From positions 248,001 to 312,000 of the forward strand of contig JAJFHV010000010.1 of assembly GCA_021775415.1 (NCBI GenBank): a stretch of 64,000 bases of DNA, given 5' to 3'. The position numbers and the translations under genes are program-made. Below the pieces are notes generated by a model that had not been told where the DNA came from, searched no databases, and saw only the letters and a list, made by a program, of their open reading frames with translations. This document shows, piece by piece, positions 1 to 9,006 of this stretch. Source of the stretch: Hyphomicrobiales bacterium. Its GTDB lineage: Bacteria > Pseudomonadota > Alphaproteobacteria > Rhizobiales > Rhizobiaceae. Numbering within the stretch: position 1 is the first letter of the stretch; every line of letters starts with the position of its first letter.

Positions 1-233
1 TGAATATCAGCTTCAACACGGACACTTACAACTGCGGGAGAAACGGCCTCAACCACATCCGCGAAGCTGAACGCAACAGGGGCTTCAACTTTTACTGCAT
101 CGGCCAGTGACGGTGTCACAGAAAGAATGCCCGAGCTGCCGACACCATAACCGACCACCCCAATTGCAAGGGCGGAGGCGAGCAGGATTTTTCGGAAGGG
201 TTTTAAAACGTTGGATTGAGAGGAGGTATTCAT
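1..233 (-). CDS. degP: Do/HtrA-family periplasmic serine endoprotease, N-terminal fragment
   Basis: The reading frame is open from an ATG at 233 to the window edge, about 77 residues. It begins with a basic stretch and a hydrophobic segment (residues about 14-40) that looks like a signal peptide, followed by FADVVEAVSPAVVSVRVE, the conserved entry of the Do/HtrA protease domain in rhizobia. A ribosome binding site (AAGGGA) lies about 8 bases upstream. The catalytic triad and PDZ domains are outside the window. The family degrades or refolds damaged envelope proteins in the periplasm. It is the last minus-strand gene after ccmIEFH, a neighbourhood seen in other rhizobia. The identification rests on the N-terminus only. 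Confidence 0.8.
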   Translation of the reverse strand, partial: MNTSSQSNVLKPFRKILLASALAIGVVGYGVGSSGILSVTPSLADAVKVEAPVAFSFADVVEAVSPAVVSVRVEADI

Positions 234-362
234 CGATATTCCCTTGTATTGGCTATGTAACCGGCAACCAGCACATTGTTGTGCGAAGCCATTGGAGCCA
301 ATATGGGGAACTCAAAATTACATTTGTATGTCCGACGAATTAAACTTTTGTAATGAAAGCAA

Positions 363-1595
363 TTAATCCGCGTAGTCGGTGACAATCTTCGCACCGCTCT
401 CAAGTGTACGATGCACCGGGCATTTATCGGCAATTTCCAGCAATTTTTGCCTTATTGTCTCGTCTTCGACGCCATCAATGGTGATCTTGCGCTCGAAAAC
501 ATCAATCTTCCCGCCCTTTCCACGCTCTTCTTCTGAGCACTCCATGCAATCAGCGGCATGAATTTTATCGTGCGATACGCCGACCGAAATACGCCCGATG
601 TCGAGTTTTTTGAAATCTGCATACATTCGAATTGTCATGGAGGTACACGCACCTAAAGAAGCTGAAAGATAATCATAGGGTGTGGGACCGGAATCAAGGC
701 CGCCAACCGAGAGAGGCTCGTCTGCAATTAAACGGTGCGATCCTGTAACAACAGTGTTTTGAAATTTTCCCATCCCGGTTTCTGAAACCAGTGTTTCTCC
801 GCCAATCTCTTCATCGTCCCCCATAGCAGCAGATGCGAGATAACGAGCACTCCAGGCACCGATAATATTTGCAGCAAACACTGCATCTTCTTCACTGCTT
901 ACCAAATGGTCTGCCTTGTCCAAAGATACGAAGCTCTTGGGATGTTTTGCTGTTAGAAATATCTGCTGGGCGTTCTCAATCCCCACGGTCTGATCAACTG
1001 GTGAATGTAAAACGAGGATGGGTTTTTTCAGCTTGGCGACGCGCTCCAGCACATCATTTGCCTGGAGATCTTCCAAAAACTGTTTGCGAATGGAGAATTC
1101 ACGACCCCCCAAATTTACCAAAGCCTCCCCAGCCTCACCGATTTCATCAATTTTTGCGCCAAAGTTGTGGACTACGTGATCTGCTTCTGCCGGGGCACCA
1201 ATGGTCGCGACCGCGGCTATTTCCGGAATATCGCCAGCAACGGACAGCACAGCTGCACCACCGAGCGAGTGTCCGATTAACAAGCTGGGGGCTGCAAAAT
1301 TCTCTCGAAGATAATTAGCGGCGACAATCAGGTCCTCGCGATTTGAAGAAAAATTTGTCGACGCAAAATCACCGCCGCTTTTACCAAGACCGGTAAAATC
1401 AAACCGCAGGACAGCAATGCCAAGTTTGGAAAGTTCGCCTGAGATTCGCCGTGTGGCATGAAGCTCTTTCGAGCAGGTAAAACAGTGGGCAAATATTGCG
1501 TAGGCCCGAACTGTACCCGCAGGAAGATCAAGGCGGGCAGAGAGCTTTGCCCCCTGGCTGCCTTCAAAGTCTACACGTTGTGTTGTTGAATTCAT
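363..1595 (-). CDS. Bifunctional alpha/beta-hydrolase-OsmC family protein
   Basis: This is a 410-residue fusion. Residues about 1-250 form an alpha/beta hydrolase with the nucleophile elbow GHSLGG, a probable acid in the SPVDQTVG region and the histidine in DKADHLV. Residues about 265-410 form an OsmC/Ohr-like domain with its two reactive cysteines in GACTSMT and CPVHRTL. OsmC proteins reduce organic peroxides with thiols. In this known fusion the hydrolase half may act on lipid or ester substrates, but its substrate is not established. The start at 1595 has a strong GGAGGA site. The gene follows ccmH by about 60 bp in the same direction. The domain assignment is secure and the physiological role is open. 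Confidence 0.88.
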   Translation of the reverse strand: MNSTTQRVDFEGSQGAKLSARLDLPAGTVRAYAIFAHCFTCSKELHATRRISGELSKLGIAVLRFDFTGLGKSGGDFASTNFSSNREDLIVAANYLRENFAAPSLLIGHSLGGAAVLSVAGDIPEIAAVATIGAPAEADHVVHNFGAKIDEIGEAGEALVNLGGREFSIRKQFLEDLQANDVLERVAKLKKPILVLHSPVDQTVGIENAQQIFLTAKHPKSFVSLDKADHLVSSEEDAVFAANIIGAWSARYLASAAMGDDEEIGGETLVSETGMGKFQNTVVTGSHRLIADEPLSVGGLDSGPTPYDYLSASLGACTSMTIRMYADFKKLDIGRISVGVSHDKIHAADCMECSEEERGKGGKIDVFERKITIDGVEDETIRQKLLEIADKCPVHRTLESGAKIVTDYAD

Positions 1596-1654
1596 TACAT
1601 CCTCCCGCAGGCTGGAATAGCCATAATCCGCTCGTTATCAATATCGTAAAGTGC

Positions 1655-2131
1655 TCAATCACTTTCATCCAGAATTTTCGTGAGCAATTTGTGTTCGCGC
1701 TTGCTTAGATGCTTTGGCTCAGTTGTCACCCCTTTGTTGGAGCGGAACAAAATTGCAGCGGCACAAACCCCAATCAGCAGAACAATTGCAGGCAGGAGCC
1801 AAAGAACAACCGTTTGGCCGCCAAACCTTGGCTTTAAAAGCACGAACTCACCATATCTTGCGACGAGATGATCCAGGATCAGAGTGTCTGTTAGACCTTC
1901 GGTGAGCTTTTCTCGGATCAGCACCCTCAAATCCTTTGCCAAAGGTGCATTGGAATCGTCGATGGACTGGTTTTGACAAACTAGACACCGGACTTGAGCG
2001 GAAAGAGCTCGGGCGCGGTTTTCCAATTGGACATCGGCAAGTATTTCGTCCGGCTCAACAGACCAAGCTGTATTTGGCGATACAAGGAGCGCCATCAGGA
2101 TCAAAAATGTTGCTGTCAACTTACTGAGCAT
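1655..2131 (-). CDS. ccmH: Cytochrome c-type biogenesis protein CcmH (CycL)
   Basis: The protein has 158 residues from the ATG at 2131. That start places a signal peptide (MLSKLTATFLILMALLV) first and overlaps the ccmF stop by 11 bp; an upstream in-frame codon would add 14 residues ahead of the signal. The thioredoxin-like motif RCLVCQNQSIDDSNA carries the CXXC that reduces apocytochrome c cysteines for haem attachment. One transmembrane segment follows at about residues 100-125. It acts in the periplasm with CcmF and CcmI as the haem ligation module of cytochrome c maturation System I. It is the last gene of the ccmIEFH run. Confidence 0.93.
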   Translation of the reverse strand: MLSKLTATFLILMALLVSPNTAWSVEPDEILADVQLENRARALSAQVRCLVCQNQSIDDSNAPLAKDLRVLIREKLTEGLTDTLILDHLVARYGEFVLLKPRFGGQTVVLWLLPAIVLLIGVCAAAILFRSNKGVTTEPKHLSKREHKLLTKILDESD

Positions 2132-4103
2132 TGGCAAACCGTCGCTTTGCACGTGAGGATTTTGGCGCACCAACTCTCAATCGCCGGTCCGAAAGCGACA
2201 GTAACCCACCGAACGCCATGATGACCGGACCAAACCAAATCAACAAAACCAATGGCTTCCACCAGACGCGAAGAACTGCCGCCCCATTTGCGCTGGTTTC
2301 ACCAGGAGAAAGATAAAGCTGTGAAAACCAGAAGGATTTGATTGCTGCTTCTGTGGTTGAAGACTGTCTTGCTGTGTAGAACCGTTTTGCGGGTTCAAGA
2401 CGTGTAACCAATGCACCACCGCGGCGGACCGAAATCAGAACCGCCTCCTCAACAAAATTTGGACCGTTTCTGGTCTGCAACCCATCGTGGCTGAGTTGAA
2501 ACCCTGCGACATCCATCGTTTCGCCCTTGGCGAGTTTTTTATTGTGCTCTTCTCCAAATGCAGTTGCACCGACAATCCCAAGGACCATCACACCAATTCC
2601 GAAGTGGGCGAAAGCGGTCCCCCAGGTTGATCTTGGCAATCCTGCAAGCCTGGCAAAGCGATTGTTCCATGAAGTTCCCGGCTGGCCTGACCTTTGAACA
2701 AGCTCAAACAATGAACCGCACATAACCCAGAATGCCAAACCAATTCCAAGCGAGGCCAACACAGGTCCATCTTCAGTAACAGCCAGTGTGACCACCACTG
2801 CCAATAGAGCCAGCCCGGCAGCAAAATACAATCTGCTCAATGCCGGCAGCAAATCGCTGCGCTTCCAGGAAAGCAGCGGGCCTATTGGCATTGCCATGAG
2901 CAAGGGGATCATCAACGGCCCAAAGGTCAAATTGAAATAAGGTGCCCCTACCGAGATTTTCGCGCCATTAATTGCCTCCAGCAACAATGGATAAAGTGTG
3001 CCTACGAACACCGTTGCGGTAGCAGTTGTTAAAAAGAGGTTGTTGAAGACCAACGCGCCTTCGCGAGACAAAGGCTGGAACAACCCCCCAGGCTGCAGCC
3101 GGTTGGCCCGCCACGCAAACAGGGTGAGTGAACCTCCGATGAACATAACGAGGATCGCCAATATGAATACTCCGCGTGTCGGATCACTGGCGAAGCTATG
3201 CACGGATGTAAGCACACCTGAGCGCACGAGGAATGTTCCAAGGAGTGAAAGGGAAAAGGTGAGAAGTGCCAGTAGAATTGTCCAGATTTTCAGGGCATCT
3301 CTTTTTTCCATGACAAGTGCTGAATGGATCAACGCCGTCCCAACCAGCCATGGCATGAAGGATGCATTTTCAACCGGGTCCCAAAACCACCAACCACCCC
3401 AGCCCAATTCATAGTAAGCCCAGTACGACCCCATGGCGATGCCGACTGTCAGGCACATCCAGGCAAGTAGCGCCCAAGGTCTGACAAAGCGCGCCCAAGC
3501 CGCATCGATGCGACCGCTGATCATCGCGGCGACGGCAAACGAAAACGTCAATGAAAAGCCGACGTAACCGAGGTATAACAACGGTGGATGGATCGCCAAT
3601 CCTATGTCCTGAAGCACCGGGTTTAGGTCCCTACCTTCCAGTGGAACCGGGGCCAAGCGCGCAAACGGGTTGGATGTCGTCAGGACAAACAACAGGAATA
3701 CGGATAAAATCCAGCCCTGCACACACAATACGAGAGTTTTAAGGCTGGCAGGAAGATTTCGTGCGAACGCGGCCAGCAATGCGGAAAAAAAAGCCAGTAT
3801 CAACACCCACAACAGCATTGAGCCTTCATGATTTCCCCAAACGCCCGTGAATTTAAACAACATGGGCTTCAGTGAATGAGAATTCTGCCAAACATTGATC
3901 AACGAAAAATCTGACGAGACATATGCATTTGTCAGCGTCCCAAATGAAAACAGGATTGCAAGAAATGAGGTGATTGCCGCGGCACTTGCGGTCGCCATCA
4001 AACCAGCGTCATTATATCTAACCCCCAACAAAGGCAGCGTTGATTGCACCAAGCCAAGTGCCAGAGCGAGAACCAGTGAATAATGTCCAAGTTCAGCAAT
4101 CAT
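2121..4103 (-). CDS. ccmF: Haem lyase subunit CcmF (CycK)
   Basis: This is a 660-residue polytopic membrane protein with many hydrophobic segments and the tryptophan-rich WWD motif (GGWWFWDPVENASFMPWL) that contacts haem. CcmF transfers haem from CcmE to the CXXCH motif of apocytochromes at the outer face of the inner membrane. Length and motif match the family. It overlaps ccmE by 4 bp (ATGA) and ccmH by 11 bp, which implies translational coupling within one operon. Confidence 0.97.
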   Translation of the reverse strand: MIAELGHYSLVLALALGLVQSTLPLLGVRYNDAGLMATASAAAITSFLAILFSFGTLTNAYVSSDFSLINVWQNSHSLKPMLFKFTGVWGNHEGSMLLWVLILAFFSALLAAFARNLPASLKTLVLCVQGWILSVFLLFVLTTSNPFARLAPVPLEGRDLNPVLQDIGLAIHPPLLYLGYVGFSLTFSFAVAAMISGRIDAAWARFVRPWALLAWMCLTVGIAMGSYWAYYELGWGGWWFWDPVENASFMPWLVGTALIHSALVMEKRDALKIWTILLALLTFSLSLLGTFLVRSGVLTSVHSFASDPTRGVFILAILVMFIGGSLTLFAWRANRLQPGGLFQPLSREGALVFNNLFLTTATATVFVGTLYPLLLEAINGAKISVGAPYFNLTFGPLMIPLLMAMPIGPLLSWKRSDLLPALSRLYFAAGLALLAVVVTLAVTEDGPVLASLGIGLAFWVMCGSLFELVQRSGQPGTSWNNRFARLAGLPRSTWGTAFAHFGIGVMVLGIVGATAFGEEHNKKLAKGETMDVAGFQLSHDGLQTRNGPNFVEEAVLISVRRGGALVTRLEPAKRFYTARQSSTTEAAIKSFWFSQLYLSPGETSANGAAVLRVWWKPLVLLIWFGPVIMAFGGLLSLSDRRLRVGAPKSSRAKRRFANAQ

Positions 4104-4546
4104 TGGGCTGTTTCACCCCCTTGCCACACGTCCTTTTTCTTTAGGAGTTCCTGGAGTTCTTTCGGGATGTAATTTTCATCATGCTTGGCAAGAACCTTGT
4201 CAGCATCAAAATGCCCATCGACATGCAGCGCACCTTCGGCGATCACCCCCTGCCCCTCGCGAAACAAGTCAGGCAGTATCCCGACAAACTCGACTGGCAG
4301 TACATTGTCGCCATCCGTCACCGAGAACGAGACATTTGCCCCTTCTGCTGAAACACTTCCTGCCTCAACAACGCCACCAATTCGAACACGTTGACCGGGG
4401 GAAGCTTTTTTGTGGACGATGATATCGGTTGGAAAGTGAAAGAAAACAATCTCATCACGAAGTGCCGTGGCAACGAGTGCGGCTGCAAAAAGCAGGACAA
4501 GCCCTATCCCGCCAATGCCCATCAATCTCTTCTGCTTTCGGGTCAT
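4100..4546 (-). CDS. ccmE: Cytochrome c maturation haem chaperone CcmE (CycJ)
   Basis: The protein has 148 residues. An N-terminal membrane anchor (residues about 10-28) precedes an OB-fold domain. The haem-binding motif LAKHDENYIP is present with its histidine and tyrosine in HXXXY spacing. CcmE carries haem covalently on that histidine and hands it to CcmF. It overlaps its neighbours ccmI and ccmF by 4 bp each. Confidence 0.97.
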   Translation of the reverse strand: MTRKQKRLMGIGGIGLVLLFAAALVATALRDEIVFFHFPTDIIVHKKASPGQRVRIGGVVEAGSVSAEGANVSFSVTDGDNVLPVEFVGILPDLFREGQGVIAEGALHVDGHFDADKVLAKHDENYIPKELQELLKKKDVWQGGETAQ

Positions 4547-5655
4547 TTCAAGTCAGCCTCAATTTTCTCCAACTTCTGAATAAATGTGATGTTATCTGAA
4601 AAATGGCTCCTGGCTTTCACGATTGCGCTTCGTGCTTCATCCTTGCGACCAAGTACCAGATAGGAACGGATCAGTCGTTCCCACCCGATGATATCATTCG
4701 GATCATCATCCAGCCGACCAGCCAACGAAGCAACCATTTGATTGATCATTTCGTTGCGATCTGCTGCATTCATTTCCTGGGCTTGTGAAACAGCGTCTTC
4801 GCTCAGCTCCGGTGTGCGGGACAGCAATGCTGCGCCGCTCAATTTGGAAATTTTGCTCTTGAGATTTGGCAGCCAGGGTTCGTCACCGGACGCATGATCA
4901 ACTATTAACTGCCAGGTAGTTACCGCTTTTTCGATATCGCCATTCTGTTCGCTGGCAAGACCGGAATAATATCCTGCCTGAATGTGCTCCGGTTTAATTC
5001 CAAGCACCTCATCGAACATGGTCAGGGCTTCTTTGGTAACGGTACCACTTGCCTGAACCACCAAAGCTTCCCCAAGCGCTGAGAGCAGATCTGGTTCGCG
5101 GTCAGAATATTGCAGCGCGTTGCGGTAGGCGGTCACCGCGTCATCTGCCCTTCCCAACCTCAGATAGATAGGCGCTATCAAGACCCAACCTTTAACATCG
5201 GACGGGTTTGCTGCAAGGCGAGCTTCTGCGATCTCAAGAACATCTGCAATAGACTGTATTGAGGGATCAGAAGCAGTTTCCTGAGCGGCCCTCAGTGTTT
5301 GGGGGAAATAGGCTCCGACAGACACATAAAATCCGAATGAAAATAATGGAACGAACAGGAGGGAACAGCAAAGAATAGCAGAGCGGGTTTTTGAATTCAG
5401 GCCTACTGTTGGCTCCGGCAGGTCACTTTCAAGCCGGATGAGCTTTCTGGCTTCCTCCGCCGTTGCTGCTTCCATAGCTTCGGCATCAAGTCGCCCCACC
5501 TTCAGATCTTGCTCAATTTCGGCAAGCCGTGCCTTGTAAAACACACGATCATGCCCGGAACCGGCAATTGCTGATGTCGACGGTTTTTCCGTGTAAAAAT
5601 ACAATACCATCACGGCGAGTGTCGCCATGGCCAATATAATAATCCAAAAGCTCAT
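4543..5655 (-). CDS. ccmI: Cytochrome c biogenesis protein CcmI (CycH), TPR-containing
   Basis: The protein has 370 residues. The N-terminus has a transmembrane helix (residues about 3-20), a cytoplasmic loop with an acidic helix and a second helix at about residues 90-115. A periplasmic tetratricopeptide region follows (for example around DVKGWVLIAPIYLRLGRADD and DIIGWERLIRSYLVLGRKDE). CcmI is the apocytochrome c chaperone that presents the substrate to CcmF/CcmH. It is the first gene of ccmIEFH; an ATGA overlap with ccmE supports co-transcription. Confidence 0.94.
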   Translation of the reverse strand: MSFWIIILAMATLAVMVLYFYTEKPSTSAIAGSGHDRVFYKARLAEIEQDLKVGRLDAEAMEAATAEEARKLIRLESDLPEPTVGLNSKTRSAILCCSLLFVPLFSFGFYVSVGAYFPQTLRAAQETASDPSIQSIADVLEIAEARLAANPSDVKGWVLIAPIYLRLGRADDAVTAYRNALQYSDREPDLLSALGEALVVQASGTVTKEALTMFDEVLGIKPEHIQAGYYSGLASEQNGDIEKAVTTWQLIVDHASGDEPWLPNLKSKISKLSGAALLSRTPELSEDAVSQAQEMNAADRNEMINQMVASLAGRLDDDPNDIIGWERLIRSYLVLGRKDEARSAIVKARSHFSDNITFIQKLEKIEADLK

Positions 5656-5695
5656 TTGGGTTACATAGCGTCTATGATCATCAAAAAAAAGAAGA

Positions 5696-6172
5696 TTAAG
5701 CTAATGGTGTCCAGGTACCGTCCGCGTTACGACATGCTGTTCCCGTCGCAGTTTCCGGCTGACCACCAATATAAATTGTATGAGTGTAGCGACGGCAATT
5801 TGATGCGCCTACCTGATAGGGCTGTTGGGGCACTACCTCACCATAGGTTTGGCCTGTACCTTGCCACCTGACAGGAGCACCACTTCGACCAGTTTCGAGT
5901 GCATTATATTCCGCCTGAAGTGCACTTTGTCGCGACTGATAGTCGAGACGTCTTCCGATATTGCCGCCAATAACCCCTCCAGCAAGCGCGCCAAGGGCGG
6001 TTGCAGCAACCCGTCCATTACCCTTGCCAAACTGATTTCCAACAATTCCGCCAATTACAGCACCAGAAACGGTTCCGACACTTTCGTTGTTTGCCGTACA
6101 CCCTGAAGCAACAATCAGGGAAATCCCGACGAGAGCAATTTTGATAGGGGCTGAAATGATCTGAATTTGCAT
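5696..6172 (-). CDS. Glycine-zipper 2TM-domain outer-membrane lipoprotein
   Basis: From the ATG at 6172 the product has 158 residues and begins with a lipoprotein signal ending in the lipobox VASGC. A glycine-zipper segment follows (AVIGGIVGNQFGKGNGRVAA and ALGALAGGVIGGNIGRRL). The C-terminal part (CRRYTHTIYIGG, GTACRNADGTWTPLA) resembles the surface-antigen-like domain of small rhizobial and rickettsial lipoproteins. An upstream in-frame ATG at 6229 would put 19 polar residues before the signal and is less likely. It lies between feuQ and ccmI on the same strand. Its function is unknown; a role in envelope integrity is inferred from the family. Confidence 0.83.
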   Translation of the reverse strand: MQIQIISAPIKIALVGISLIVASGCTANNESVGTVSGAVIGGIVGNQFGKGNGRVAATALGALAGGVIGGNIGRRLDYQSRQSALQAEYNALETGRSGAPVRWQGTGQTYGEVVPQQPYQVGASNCRRYTHTIYIGGQPETATGTACRNADGTWTPLA

Positions 6173-6282
6173 TGTGATACCGTCGGTGAAAAATCTAAAT
6201 TTCTTGTTACCCTTATGATTTTCGATCATGTCAAAATTGGGTCCTACGAAAACTTATCAATCTGCACAATTTCCAACCGCCA

Positions 6283-7650
6283 TCATTCAGCGCGGCCGGG
6301 CAATTCGATGCTTGCCTTCAATCCACCCAGATTCGACTTGGAAAGTTTGATGGTGCCTTCGTACTCATCAACAATATCGTGAACGATGGACAATCCAAGT
6401 CCCCATCCTCTGCCTCCTTCATCAATTCTACTACCGCGCTTTTGTGCCTGGGATATTTCAGTTTGGGTCATTCCACGACCATCATCTTCGACATGAACCA
6501 TTATTGACTGGTTTGAGCCGGCACCCTTTTCCGCACTGACGGTGACACGCGAGGTTGCAAATTTTGCCGCATTCTCAAGCAGATTTCCAAATATCTCCTG
6601 AAAATCGTGTTCTTCGCCCTCAAATATCAGCCTATTGGAATCAGCGACATTAGCGTCAATTTTTATGTCGGGATTGAGCTTGCCGACAACGGATGCGAGT
6701 TTTTCAAGCACGGGGACAATTTCAGTCCTTGCCAGCGCTGTTGAACGGCGTGCTGAAATTCGCGCCCGTTCGAGATAAACCTGTACTTGCCGCTGCATCT
6801 CGCCCAGTTGCTCACTAAGCAGTTTCATCTTGCCAGAGCGCGCACCGGAAAGCTCATTGTTCATTACTGCAAGCGGTGTTTTTAATGAGTGCGCAAGGTT
6901 TCCAACCTGCGTTCGGGCTCTTTCAATAATTGCATTATTCGATTTTATGAGGGCGTTGGTCTCATCAATCAAAGGCTGGATCTCATCGGGAAATTCACCC
7001 TCGATACTTTGAGACCTACCGGCTCGAATTTCTGCCAAACTGTCTGTCGCCTCGCTTAGCGGGCGCAAACCGAAGCGCACCAGAAAATAGGTTGCCAGCA
7101 CTACTGACAGTGCAAATACACACAGAATGATCGCAAGCCTGCGCCCGAATTCCCTAACTTCGTTGGTGAGGTTTTCCTTGTTTGCGGTGATGCGAAAACT
7201 ATAGAGATCATCGCCTTCTCCCAAAATCACCTGAGCTTCCAGACCCACCAGATTCTGGCCTGCGCTGTCCTTGAATTCGAAGGAGCGTTGAAACGTCTCA
7301 TCTAAAGGAATTTCATTGGGAATGGGTATTTGCTGGTCAGATAGCGAGAGAGATGCAAGGCGAACAGTGGGCTCGCCAATTTTTTCAACTGACCAATACC
7401 AGCCGGAATCAAATCGAGCGTAGCGCGCATCGCCAAGATTAGGAAATCCGGACAAAAAACCGTTCTCATCGATTTCAACCGCACCCATCAAATTGTATGC
7501 ATTGGCCGAAAGCAGCTCTTGAAATCGAGTTTCTGCGTTCTGTCGATAATCTGTCGAAATTACAAAAGCGACAACGGCAACACCAATCAACGCCACCAAC
7601 GATGAAAGCAGAAAAAGTCGAACTGAAAGGGTTTTTAGCCGCAAACGCAA
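6283..7650 (-). CDS. feuQ: Sensor histidine kinase, FeuQ/PhoQ-like
   Basis: The protein has 455 residues. Two transmembrane helices (about 10-32 and 171-192) flank a periplasmic sensor domain of about 135 residues. Then come a HAMP-like linker, the dimerisation/phospho-acceptor helix with H254 in NLAHSLKTPLAVMNNEL, and the ATPase domain with GNLLENAAKF (N box), DDGRGM (G1) and GWGLGLSIV (G2). It lies 9 bp after the response regulator. Similarity in layout and in the regulator's sequence points to FeuPQ of rhizobia, which controls cyclic glucan export and osmoadaptation in Sinorhizobium. The symbol is an inference by orthology. Confidence 0.8.
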   Translation of the reverse strand: MRLRLKTLSVRLFLLSSLVALIGVAVVAFVISTDYRQNAETRFQELLSANAYNLMGAVEIDENGFLSGFPNLGDARYARFDSGWYWSVEKIGEPTVRLASLSLSDQQIPIPNEIPLDETFQRSFEFKDSAGQNLVGLEAQVILGEGDDLYSFRITANKENLTNEVREFGRRLAIILCVFALSVVLATYFLVRFGLRPLSEATDSLAEIRAGRSQSIEGEFPDEIQPLIDETNALIKSNNAIIERARTQVGNLAHSLKTPLAVMNNELSGARSGKMKLLSEQLGEMQRQVQVYLERARISARRSTALARTEIVPVLEKLASVVGKLNPDIKIDANVADSNRLIFEGEEHDFQEIFGNLLENAAKFATSRVTVSAEKGAGSNQSIMVHVEDDGRGMTQTEISQAQKRGSRIDEGGRGWGLGLSIVHDIVDEYEGTIKLSKSNLGGLKASIELPGRAE

Positions 7651-7659
7651 AATGAGTAC

Positions 7660-8331
7660 CTACCCACCCGAACCAGGTTCCTGCAGCCGGTAACCCAACC
7701 CCCTCACGGTTTCGATCATGTCAGTCCCGAGTTTTTTTCTAAGTCGGCCGACGAACACTTCAATGGTATTGGAATCCTTGTCAAAGTCCTGATCATACAT
7801 GTGCTCAGTGAGTTCGGTTCGTGAAACTACCTTTCCCGTGTGGTGCAACAGGTAGGACAGCAATCTCAACTCATGCGATGTCAATTTTATCGCCCGGTCA
7901 TTGCAGGTCACTTTTGAAGTGCGGGTATCAAGCGTTACAGGCCCACAGGAGATTTCCGATGCTGCGTGACCTGCTGATCTGCGTATTAGTGCCCTCAATC
8001 TGGCAAGCACTTCTTCGATGTGAAACGGTTTGGACAGATAGTCATCGGCTCCCGCATCGATGCCAGAAACCTTGTCGCTCCATCGATCGCGGGCCGTCAG
8101 CATCAAAACCGGTGTTTTGTGGCCAGCGGCACGCCAGTTTTCGAGTACGGTTATCCCGTCCATTTTGGGGAGGCCAATGTCGAGAATTGCAGCATCATAA
8201 GGCTCGGTGTCACCGAGAAAATGCCCTTCCTCTCCATCCAACGCCTTGTCAACAACGTATCCGGCTTCGACACATGCTTCTTCAAGTTGCCGGTTTAGTT
8301 CGGGGTCATCTTCAACAATTAATATGCGCAT
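7660..8331 (-). CDS. feuP: OmpR/PhoB-type response regulator, FeuP-like
   Basis: The protein has 223 residues. The receiver domain has the acidic pocket at D8/D9, the phospho-acceptor D51 in DIGLPKMDG and the switch residues of LTARDRWSDKVSGIDAGADD. A winged-helix DNA-binding domain follows (LTSHELRLLSYLLHH, DSNTIEVFVGRLRKK, ETVRGLGYRL). The phrases EGHFLGDTEPYDA and RSAGHAASEI match what is known of rhizobial FeuP. It precedes the kinase gene by 9 bp and follows the small secreted-protein gene by 27 bp. Confidence 0.84.
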   Translation of the reverse strand: MRILIVEDDPELNRQLEEACVEAGYVVDKALDGEEGHFLGDTEPYDAAILDIGLPKMDGITVLENWRAAGHKTPVLMLTARDRWSDKVSGIDAGADDYLSKPFHIEEVLARLRALIRRSAGHAASEISCGPVTLDTRTSKVTCNDRAIKLTSHELRLLSYLLHHTGKVVSRTELTEHMYDQDFDKDSNTIEVFVGRLRKKLGTDMIETVRGLGYRLQEPGSGG

Positions 8332-8358
8332 TTGACACTCATCAAATTGGAACTGCTT

Positions 8359-8601
8359 TTATGGTCTGAAGCGGCGGGTTACGACTCTGGGCGGCTGACC
8401 ATTTAATGGTACGACGCGTACAGTGACAATACAAACCAATCGCCCATTGGCGTTCACTTTCGAACGCACAGCAAGCAAGGTTACATTGGGTCTGTTTGCT
8501 GCCTCAATGCGCGCACGTTCGCTACACGCATCCGCAAAAGCCGGATTTGGCGCAAGAATCAAAGCGGCAAACACCGCCAATATGGATAGGCTCAACTTCA
8601 T
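8359..8601 (-). CDS. feuN: Small secreted protein, candidate FeuN (negative regulator of FeuPQ)
   Basis: An 80-residue protein with a signal peptide (predicted cleavage AFA|DA near residue 23) and a mature part with two cysteines (C26, C57) that could form a disulfide. It is the first gene ahead of the feuP-like and feuQ-like genes and is probably co-transcribed with them. In Sinorhizobium meliloti a periplasmic protein of similar size, FeuN, inhibits FeuQ. The assignment rests on position, size and export signal rather than on a sequence comparison. Otherwise it would be a PepSY-less periplasmic small protein of unknown role. Confidence 0.65.
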   Translation of the reverse strand: MKLSLSILAVFAALILAPNPAFADACSERARIEAANRPNVTLLAVRSKVNANGRLVCIVTVRVVPLNGQPPRVVTRRFRP

Positions 8602-8658
8602 CTGCCCAAATTAACAGAAAGGCCCTGAACATAACATGAATGAAATTGTTGTTAGCTC

Positions 8659-8904
8659 TTAACGCTCTTTGGCATCATTGTTGCCTATCGTTGTGCATAG
8701 GCTAGTCCACACAGCGTTATGTTCAACAATCTGCAGAGCAGTGTCAGTCGTGTCTTTGGCTGACCAAGTGATTGGAAGAAAAGCTGTGCAGTACCAACTA
8801 TCTTCAGTCTTTTCTTTGAAACCCGTCGTCTGGCAGCCCGTCTGAAGCAGCGCCATGATGCCCAGCATTGCGACGTGCCCTGACCGCCTTTTCAAGCTTT
8901 TCAT
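8659..8904 (-). CDS. Small lipoprotein, resembles phage lysis-cassette (Rz1-like) lipoproteins
   Basis: An 81-residue product with a basic N-terminus, a hydrophobic segment and the lipobox LLQTGC, so a mature lipoprotein of about 57 residues. The core WYCTAFLPITWSAKDT...HNAVWTSLC recalls small lipoproteins found in the lysis region of alphaproteobacterial phages. No endolysin, holin or other phage gene lies nearby, so if it is of phage origin it is a lone remnant or a domesticated gene. The phage link is pattern recognition only. Confidence 0.6.
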   Translation of the reverse strand: MKSLKRRSGHVAMLGIMALLQTGCQTTGFKEKTEDSWYCTAFLPITWSAKDTTDTALQIVEHNAVWTSLCTTIGNNDAKER

Positions 8905-9006
8905 ATGCGTCCGCCTTTCGCCGGCTTGCGGATCGGTCGCGCGCTGCTTGTATTGCAGTGGAGCCCTAATTATATACTTGACGTACCAGAATCGTGACTC
9001 TACAAA

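Noticed and set aside
107-343. 78-residue plus-strand frame over the start of the Do protease gene.
   Set aside because: The opposite strand encodes a clear protease N-terminus with signal peptide and ribosome binding site.
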